Assembly: GCA_002784505.1 (NCBI GenBank)
Contig: PFLF01000004.1
Coordinates: 1 to 7,861 of the forward strand
Length of the DNA stretch: 7,861 nt
Direction: 5' to 3'
Source: Candidatus Roizmanbacteria bacterium CG_4_10_14_0_8_um_filter_39_9
GTDB taxonomy: Bacteria > Patescibacteriota > Microgenomatia > UBA1406 > GWC2-37-13
Shown here: in pieces, positions 1 through 4,357 of the stretch
Numbering within the stretch: position 1 is the first letter of the stretch
Layout: each line of letters starts with the position of its first letter
Notes under the pieces: model-generated
The model's database searches: none
Seen by the model: only the letters and a program-made list of their open reading frames with translations
What the model was told of the DNA's origin: nothing
Made by a program: the position numbers and the translations under genes

Positions 1-82
1 TGGATGTCACCCGGCCCAAATGATCGGCTCCGGTTGCTGGCGCTGTGGCGTCCTTCAGCTCCCCATATCTGAATTTCGCCAT
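1..82 (-). CDS. Possible 5' end of an unidentified gene, cut by the window edge
   Basis: A reading frame opens at an ATG (complement of 80-82) and stays open for 27 codons to the window edge. It starts MAKFRYGELKDATAPATG. I do not recognise the protein. Its codons are GC-rich (GCG, GCC, CTG, GGC, CGG), unlike the A/T-rich codons of the other genes here, so it could belong to a transferred segment or be a chance frame. No Shine-Dalgarno sequence is visible. The 11-bp inverted repeat at 115-156 lies upstream and could be its control region. Twenty-seven codons are too few for a firm call. Confidence 0.3.
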   Translation of the reverse strand, partial: MAKFRYGELKDATAPATGADHLGRVTS

Positions 83-96
83 GTCGGGAAAAAAGG

Positions 97-110
97 TGCG
101 ACTTGTCGCA
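97..110. repeat. Short perfect palindrome (6-bp arms, 2-nt centre)
   Basis: TGCGAC and GTCGCA flank a TT centre. The site lies 15 bp upstream of the possible minus-strand start at 82, where an operator could sit. Its right arm overlaps the 10-mer TCGCAATCGG (106-115), which recurs inverted at 190-199 inside the 73-bp repeat. Function unknown. Confidence 0.4.
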
Positions 111-114
111 ATCG

Positions 115-156
115 GTCAAAAACATGGGTATAATTGTCATATTAGATGTTTTTGAC
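115..156. repeat. 11-bp perfect inverted repeat around a TATAAT box
   Basis: GTCAAAAACAT (115-125) and ATGTTTTTGAC (146-156) are exact reverse complements separated by 20 bp. The spacer contains TATAAT at 129-134. The geometry fits an operator pair around a promoter, or recombinase or regulator half-sites. It does not look like a terminator, because the loop is long and no T-run follows. Confidence 0.5.
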
Positions 157-184
157 AAAATAGGTTCGAGCGATTTGGTATAAT
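152..184 (+). promoter_or_regulatory. Possible extended -10 promoter firing into repeat copy A
   Basis: TGGTATAAT (176-184) is an extended -10 box with a perfect hexamer, and it ends one base before the 73-bp repeat. TTGACA lies at 152-157, but the 21-bp spacing is too long for a standard -35, so activity would rest on the extended -10. Transcription would start near 191, inside the repeat, and run toward the recombinase. The same TGGTATAAT string is used at the lemA promoter. Confidence 0.35.
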
Positions 185-257
185 CGCTCCCGATTGCGAG
201 TTGTCGGGGCGGCACGAAGTGCCGCCCATTGCTCCGGAAGGTCACAATCAACTATTC
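185..257 (+). repeat. 73-bp perfect inverted repeat, copy A
   Basis: This segment is identical, base for base, to the reverse complement of 1981-2053. Identity stops at both edges: 184 and 258 differ from their partners. It contains a strong hairpin with 9-bp arms, GGGCGGCAC (207-215) and GTGCCGCCC (219-227), and a GAA loop. A weaker hairpin pairs CCCGA with TCGGG just before it. It is much more GC-rich than its surroundings. The copy starts with CGC, the last three bases of the tRNA-Gly acceptor stem at the other copy, but there is no tRNA upstream here. It could be a recombination site, one end of an invertible segment, or a dispersed repeat. Confidence 0.9.
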
Positions 258-437
258 CCATACCTCGTCTTTAGGGTTTTTTTTCAAAAGATTTTCATTG
301 TCCCCCCCTTAGAGCTTCATAATTATCTTTAATTTAAGTAAAACAACGCGATTTTATCCTTTTCTCCCCCAAAGGGGGAGCTTTGCCCAAAGGCAAGGAA
401 ATACTTCGTATTTCTATTAAAAAAATGTCTCATAAAG

Positions 438-528
438 ACTCCTCCATTACTTCCTCCGTACTTAGTACGTACTACTCCAGTAACCAATTCAATTTTGGTA
501 TTGAAAATCGTAGCTGGAGGAGTAGTAT
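438..528. repeat. Cluster of inverted repeats ahead of the recombinase gene
   Basis: ACTCCTCC (438-445) pairs with GGAGGAGT (516-523). TACTACTCCAG (470-480) pairs with CTGGAGGAGTAGTA (515-528) if one 3-base CTC unit is skipped. Between them sits the odd-centred perfect palindrome CGTACTTAGTACG (457-469). The right-hand arms overlap the likely recombinase promoter. Such a set could be a recombinase binding site, an autoregulatory operator, or a leader RNA fold that hides the start region. None of these can be chosen from sequence alone. Confidence 0.55.
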
Positions 529-531
529 TAT
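501..531 (+). promoter_or_regulatory. Possible promoter of the recombinase gene
   Basis: TTGAAA at 501-506 is followed by TAGTAT (523-528, 16-bp spacing) and overlapping TATTAT (526-531, 19-bp spacing). Transcription would begin around 535-540, about 30 bases before the ATG. Both box matches are imperfect. Confidence 0.35.
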
Positions 532-566
532 TTTGTACTTTACAGACATTTTTTTAATACCCCAAC

Positions 567-2114
567 ATGAAAAGTCCCTCCTATTTTCTCTATGCCAGAA
601 AGTCGACGGATGATGAGGAACGCCAGCTATTATCTATCCCTGCCCAAATAGATGAGCTTCGCGCCTTTGCCCAAAAGGAAGGGTTAAATATAGCTGACAT
701 CTTTATCGAGAGTAAAACGGCTAAAGTTCCAGGACGCCCTATCTTTAACCAGATGATGGGCAAAGTTGAGAAGGGCGAAGCTCAAGGTATTTTGGCCTGG
801 CACCCGGATAGACTGGCCCGTAACGCAGTTGACGCCGGTCGTATTGTGTATCTTCTTGACCGGAACATCCTGGTCGACCTCAAGTTTCCGACTTTCTGGT
901 TTGAAAACACCCCTCAGGGACTTTTCATGTTATCTATAGCCTTTGGGCAAAGTAAGTATTATGTGGATTCCCTGAGCGAAAATACCAAAAGGGGTTTGAG
1001 ACAAAAGGTCAGACGCGGCGAATGTCCTGGTCAGGCTCCTTTGGGATATGTAAATGATAGATTAAACAAAAAGATTCTTTTGGATCCCAAAGTCGCCCCT
1101 GTTGTTAAGGAATTATTTACCCTCTATGCAAAAGGTAACTCGACCTTTGAGAGCTTAAGCAATTTATTACACAGCAAAGGTATCCTTTCCCGCGGTAGTA
1201 AACCTATTCATAACAGTCGAGTTACCTTTATCCTCTCAAACCCCTTTTATTATGGGTATTTTCGCTTTAATAAGGAGGTATATCAAGGAATCCACGAGCC
1301 ACTTATCTCAAAGAAACTTTTTGATGAAGTACAGGTGGTTATCAAAAGAAGAACCCATGTCTTTCCCTTAAAATCTCTTGACTTCCCCTTTACCGGCCTT
1401 TTACGTTGTGGAGAGTGCGGGATGATGATTACGGCTGAACACCACTTTAGGCGTTATGAAACAGTCGGACATAGTCAAGACTTTATCTACTACCGCTGTA
1501 CCAAGAAGAGAAGGTTTGCCTCCTGTTCCCAACCTTTCATCCGTCAAGAGATTTTAACAGCTCAACTTAACCACCATATCCAAACAGTTTCTTTGTCCGC
1601 ATCTGACCATGACTGGCTCATCAAAAGAATGGCAAAGGATGAGCTCATTCAAAGGTCAGATACGGGGGGACACGTTCAAGGGTTAAAGCAAGATCTCCTC
1701 AATATAAAGATACGGTTGAATATACTCCTCGACTCCTACCTTGATAACATAGTGAGCCGTGAAGATTACCTTACCAAGAAGAATCAGTTTATGGGTGAGA
1801 AGAAAACCATTGAGGAGAAGATATCCACCCTTGAACGTGTCCCCAACAAGTGGCTCGAACCTATGAGAGAATTCTTTGATACAGCCTTGACTGCGGATAA
1901 AATCGCGGGGAACAATGAAAATCTTTATGAAAAAAAGGAGTTTCTTAGAAAGACCGGCTCGAACCTGACTTTAAAAAACAGAATAGTTGATTGTGACCTT
2001 CCGGAGCAATGGGCGGCACTTCGTGCCGCCCCGACAACTCGCAATCGGGAGCGGGATACGAGAATTGAACTCGCTTCTCATCCTTGGGAAGGATGTATAC
2101 TACCGGTGTACTAA
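567..2114 (+). CDS. Large serine recombinase with zinc ribbon and repeat-derived tail
   Basis: Site-specific DNA recombinase of the resolvase/invertase type, expected to cut and rejoin DNA through a serine-DNA bond. The catalytic domain covers about residues 5-145: nucleophile Ser13 in YARKST, with Arg82 and Arg85 in WHPDRLARN matching the active-site arginines of resolvases. A recombinase DNA-binding domain follows (about 155-262; GQAPLGY, then SNPFYYGYF). A zinc ribbon has Cys281, Cys284, Cys311 and Cys320, followed by a probable coiled coil (about 370-425), as in large serine integrases. The 515-residue length is normal. The start at 567 fits because the catalytic strand begins at residue 5; no Shine-Dalgarno is visible. 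The end is odd: from about residue 472 the protein is encoded by the 73-bp repeat and then by the antisense strand of tRNA-Gly, with the stop at 2112-2114 inside the tRNA gene. The original C-terminus was probably replaced. It is likely the enzyme acting on the flanking repeats, but this is inference. Confidence 0.93.
   Translation: MKSPSYFLYARKSTDDEERQLLSIPAQIDELRAFAQKEGLNIADIFIESKTAKVPGRPIFNQMMGKVEKGEAQGILAWHPDRLARNAVDAGRIVYLLDRNILVDLKFPTFWFENTPQGLFMLSIAFGQSKYYVDSLSENTKRGLRQKVRRGECPGQAPLGYVNDRLNKKILLDPKVAPVVKELFTLYAKGNSTFESLSNLLHSKGILSRGSKPIHNSRVTFILSNPFYYGYFRFNKEVYQGIHEPLISKKLFDEVQVVIKRRTHVFPLKSLDFPFTGLLRCGECGMMITAEHHFRRYETVGHSQDFIYYRCTKKRRFASCSQPFIRQEILTAQLNHHIQTVSLSASDHDWLIKRMAKDELIQRSDTGGHVQGLKQDLLNIKIRLNILLDSYLDNIVSREDYLTKKNQFMGEKKTIEEKISTLERVPNKWLEPMREFFDTALTADKIAGNNENLYEKKEFLRKTGSNLTLKNRIVDCDLPEQWAALRAAPTTRNRERDTRIELASHPWEGCILPVY
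1981..2053 (-). repeat. 73-bp perfect inverted repeat, copy B, at the tRNA-Gly 3' end
   Basis: Exact reverse complement of 185-257. On the minus strand it begins with the last three acceptor-stem bases (CGC) and the discriminator base of tRNA-Gly, then continues as downstream DNA with the hairpin GGGCGGCAC/GTGCCGCCC (2011-2031). On the plus strand it encodes part of the recombinase tail. A tRNA 3' end is a classic integration target. However, integration normally leaves direct repeats, whereas these are inverted. Confidence 0.9.
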
Positions 2115-2120
2115 TCCCGC
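2050..2120 (-). tRNA. tRNA-Gly, anticodon CCC
   Basis: A complete 71-nt cloverleaf folds on the minus strand. The 7-bp acceptor stem pairs GCGGGAT (2120-2114) with ATCCCGC (2057-2051) and has no mismatch. The D stem is GTAC/GTAT. The anticodon stem CATCC/GGATG carries the loop TTCCCAA, giving anticodon CCC, which reads GGG glycine codons. The variable loop has 4 nt, and the T arm is GCGAG/CTCGT with loop TTCAATT. The discriminator is U (position 2050), as usual for bacterial tRNA-Gly. CCA is not encoded. The 3' end lies inside the 73-bp repeat, and the recombinase stop codon lies inside the gene on the other strand. Confidence 0.95.
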
Positions 2121-2164
2121 ACTTCAACTTCGCTTGAGTGTAAACACATAAAGTATATCAAAAG

Positions 2165-2743
2165 TTAGCGGGGGATTTGAAGCTTTTCTCCCTCTTGGAT
2201 GTCGTAGGGATAGGGAATGTTATTTGCATCAATAATTTTATTCATCATATTTCCATCTCCATAAATATCCTGTGCAATCTGAAATAAGTACTCGCCCGGT
2301 TTTACAACATATATGTTTCCCTGAAACTTAACTTGAGTTGTAGCGGCAGATTGACCCGTTATTTCTCCCTGGGTGGGAATACGCTTAGCAACACGGGGAA
2401 TAATGAGTTTTTGTCCCTTGTTAAGCACATATGGCTCCTTAAGATTGTTTTTGGTTGCTATATCAAAAGCATTATACCCTGATCCGTAGTATTTTTCCGC
2501 TATCTGCCATAAATCCTCTCCTTCACTCACCACGTGCATTTTGTTAATCGTTTGAGTCGTGTTATTTTGGATTCTAACGCGGGGTTTGAGAAGCATTTGC
2601 AGACTCATAATATTGCTCCTCACAATAATAAAGCTCATGAAAAGAATTACAAAAAGACCAAGAGCAAACAGAGGATATTCTGTTTTAATCAGTTGAATCA
2701 CATTCTTTCGGTAGTCGATATCAAGTAGAAAATCATTTTTCAT
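2165..2743 (-). CDS. Membrane-anchored protein with two LysM domains
   Basis: A 192-residue protein with a short cytoplasmic N-terminus, one membrane segment (about residues 24-41, LFALGLFVILFMSFIIV) and two LysM domains (about 70-116 and 145-191). Each LysM begins with a V-x-GE/PG-(D/Y)-L-(W/F)-QIA pattern and ends in IIPR or QIPR. LysM modules bind the N-acetylglucosamine-containing backbone of peptidoglycan, so the protein is probably tethered in the membrane with its C-terminal part in the wall. No catalytic domain is present, so it is more likely a wall-binding or scaffold protein than a hydrolase. It has its own promoter, divergent from lemA, and its end lies 44 bp from tRNA-Gly on the same strand. 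The ATG at 2743 was chosen because the next in-frame ATG falls inside the membrane segment. No Shine-Dalgarno is visible. Confidence 0.88.
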   Translation of the reverse strand: MKNDFLLDIDYRKNVIQLIKTEYPLFALGLFVILFMSFIIVRSNIMSLQMLLKPRVRIQNNTTQTINKMHVVSEGEDLWQIAEKYYGSGYNAFDIATKNNLKEPYVLNKGQKLIIPRVAKRIPTQGEITGQSAATTQVKFQGNIYVVKPGEYLFQIAQDIYGDGNMMNKIIDANNIPYPYDIQEGEKLQIPR

Positions 2744-2766
2744 AATACGTTTGTAGAACTTATAGT

Positions 2767-2794
2767 ATCATAACACACCAATCTTAAATTTCAA
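2767..2794 (-). promoter_or_regulatory. Promoter of the LysM gene
   Basis: Read on the minus strand: -35 TTGAAA (2794-2789), 16-bp spacer, -10 TATGAT (2772-2767) preceded by TGT, an extended -10. Predicted start is near 2760, giving a leader of about 17 nt. It is back-to-back with the lemA promoter, with only 6 bp between the two -35 boxes. Confidence 0.6.
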
Positions 2795-2800
2795 TAGGTA

Positions 2801-2830
2801 TAGACAGTATTAATTAAATGGTGGTATAAT
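2801..2830 (+). promoter_or_regulatory. Promoter of the lemA-htpX operon
   Basis: TAGACA (2801-2806, 5 of 6 matches to the -35 consensus), 18-bp spacer, TATAAT (2825-2830) preceded by TGG, an extended -10. The predicted start near 2837 gives a leader of about 43 nt made almost entirely of GGTTA-type microrepeat. Confidence 0.65.
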
Positions 2831-2870
2831 GTTACTGGTTCACTGGTTATTTGTTATTAGTTAATTGGTT
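2831..2870 (+). repeat. T/G-rich microrepeat forming the lemA leader
   Basis: Irregular repeats of TACTGGTT, CACTGGTT, ATTTGTTA and TTAATTGG. The reverse complement is the AACCAGT/AATAAC style of low-complexity filler seen at 6810-6866 and 7028-7087. It fills the space between promoter and gene and leaves no Shine-Dalgarno. Confidence 0.5.
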
Positions 2871-2879
2871 TATATTATT

Positions 2880-3437
2880 ATGGTGACGTTACCTGTTATT
2901 TTAATCGGAGGAGGAATTTTATTAGTTTTGTATTTGATCGGAACATATAATGGTTTGATTGTCCTGCGAACACGAATTCAGGAAGCATTGTCCGGGATTG
3001 ATGTTCAGCTGAAGCGGAGAGCCGATCTTATCCCAAATTTAGTTGAAACCGTAAAGGGATATGCAAAACATGAAAAGTCGGTTTTTGAAAATGTTACCAA
3101 GGCGAGAAGCGCTCTGATGGGTGCAAACACGCTTGCTGAAAAGGCGGAGGCAAACAACCAATTGTCAGCAACTTTAAAATCCTTGTTTGCAGTAGCTGAG
3201 GCTTACCCTGACCTAAAGGCAAATACGAACTTTCAGGATTTACAAAGACAGCTTGAAGATACTGAAGACAAAGTGGCATATTCAAGACAGTTTTACAATA
3301 GTAATGTTTTGGACTACAATACGCGTATTCAAGTATTTCCGACCAATATATTTGCAGGAATGTTTGGATTTGTGAAGGAAGTCTTTTTCGAAGCAACTGC
3401 GGATGAACGCAAAAAAGTGGATGTGAAGTTTGATTAA
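2880..3437 (+). CDS. lemA: LemA family membrane protein
   Basis: LemA-family protein of 185 residues. One N-terminal membrane anchor (about residues 3-21) is followed by the family core: GIDVQLKRRADLIPNLVETVKGYAKHE in two adjoining stretches (39-52 and 53-65), helical regions with EAYPDLKANTNFQDLQRQLE (107-126), and the closing YNTRIQVFPTN region (146-156). The soluble part is a helical bundle; the biochemical role of the family is not settled. An in-frame TTG at 2865 would add five residues. I prefer the ATG at 2880 because the membrane segment begins right after it. Neither start has a Shine-Dalgarno. It is the first gene after a good promoter and lies 4 bp upstream of htpX, a pairing seen in many bacteria, so the two probably act in envelope quality control together (inference). 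Confidence 0.93.
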   Translation: MVTLPVILIGGGILLVLYLIGTYNGLIVLRTRIQEALSGIDVQLKRRADLIPNLVETVKGYAKHEKSVFENVTKARSALMGANTLAEKAEANNQLSATLKSLFAVAEAYPDLKANTNFQDLQRQLEDTEDKVAYSRQFYNSNVLDYNTRIQVFPTNIFAGMFGFVKEVFFEATADERKKVDVKFD

Positions 3438-3441
3438 TAGA

Positions 3442-4347
3442 ATGACAATCTATTCGCAGATTTCATCCAACAAAACGAAGACGTTTTTTATCTTCGCTTT
3501 GTTTATCTTTTTGTTTTCAGGCTTTTTCTACTTGATTGATATATATAACAACACCGGGTCATATTATTTGACAATCGGTCTGGTCGTTTCTGTTTTCTCA
3601 TCAGTATTCAGCTATTATTTTTCAGATAAGGTTGTTCTTTTTACTCTTCAGGCAATCCCGGCGGATAAACGGACTTATTTTGATCTGTATACCGTTGTGG
3701 AAAATCTTTGCATTTCAAGCGGTTTACCTCCACCAAAAGTGTACGTGATCCAGGACGATGCTCCCAATGCATTTGCGACGGGAAGAGATCCGAAGCACAG
3801 CGTTGTGTGTGTGACCACCGGTCTTCTTGCTAAACTTAACCGCAGCGAACTTGAGGGGGTCATAAGTCATGAGCTTTCGCATATAAAAAATTATGATATT
3901 TTATTGGCTTCGGTTGTTGCGGTATTGGTTGGTACTCTTGCCTTTGTTGCAGACTGGATTTTACGCAGTATGTGGTGGGGGGGATTCAAAAAGTCAAGCG
4001 ATGATGATGACAGGAGAGGGAGTAATCCGCTTATGCTCGTGCTTGTCATTGTTGCGGCAATTCTCACACCGATTATTGCGACACTCATACAGCTTGCAAT
4101 GTCCCGAAAGCGTGAATTTTTAGCAGATGCAAGTGGTGCGTTATTGACCCGGCACCCGGAAGGATTGGCGCGGGCACTTGAAAAAATAGCGATGGACCCT
4201 ACACCCATGCTCCATGCCTCAACGTCAACCGCCCATTTGTTTATTTCGAACCCCTTTAAACGTCAAACAAAAAGAGACTGGCTTGTTAATTTATTCAGCA
4301 CTCATCCGGCAACGGAGGAGAGAATTAAAATGCTAAGAAGCATGTAA
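3442..4347 (+). CDS. htpX: HtpX-like M48 membrane zinc metalloprotease
   Basis: Integral membrane protease of family M48, 301 residues, which in studied bacteria degrades misfolded membrane proteins. The zinc motif HELSH (His143, Glu144, His147) is intact, and REFLADA supplies the likely third ligand Glu225. Two N-terminal membrane segments (about 15-32 and 42-60) and two after the catalytic helix (about 152-172 and 197-218) give the usual HtpX layout, with the active site facing the cytoplasm. STHP (287-290) is the typical C-terminal motif. An in-frame TTG at 3430 would overlap the lemA stop. I choose the ATG at 3442 because the family usually begins M-x-x-Y-x-Q-I, as here (MTIYSQI). It is co-transcribed with lemA. 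Confidence 0.95.
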   Translation: MTIYSQISSNKTKTFFIFALFIFLFSGFFYLIDIYNNTGSYYLTIGLVVSVFSSVFSYYFSDKVVLFTLQAIPADKRTYFDLYTVVENLCISSGLPPPKVYVIQDDAPNAFATGRDPKHSVVCVTTGLLAKLNRSELEGVISHELSHIKNYDILLASVVAVLVGTLAFVADWILRSMWWGGFKKSSDDDDRRGSNPLMLVLVIVAAILTPIIATLIQLAMSRKREFLADASGALLTRHPEGLARALEKIAMDPTPMLHASTSTAHLFISNPFKRQTKRDWLVNLFSTHPATEERIKMLRSM

Positions 4348-4357
4348 CCTATTTTTT

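Larger units (their letters stand above)
258..566. other. Gene-free leader between repeat copy A and the recombinase
   Basis: I see no convincing gene here. The stretch has a T-run (278-287), a hairpin with 7-bp arms CTCCCCC/GGGGGAG around AAA (364-380) with no T-run after it, and a cluster of short palindromes at 438-528. A frame starting at 383 and overlapping the recombinase start has no recognisable content and was not called. Confidence 0.6.

Noticed and set aside
364..380. Hairpin CTCCCCC/GGGGGAG as a terminator
   Set aside because: No T-run follows and there is no gene just upstream on the plus strand.
383..613. Open frame of 76 codons overlapping the recombinase start
   Set aside because: It has no recognisable motif, lies over palindromes and the promoter, and overlaps the well-supported recombinase start.
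185..2053. Classic attL/attR of an integrated element
   Set aside because: The repeats are inverted, not direct, and only one has a tRNA, so simple integration does not explain them.
1945..2127. Minus-strand frame of 60 codons
   Set aside because: It is only the tRNA-Gly gene and the 73-bp repeat read as protein.
4330..4357. ATGCT/AGCAT stem followed by a T-run as a terminator after htpX
   Set aside because: The stem is only 5 bp and AT-rich, and the T-run is 8 bases away. The next gene starts directly after it, so transcription probably continues.
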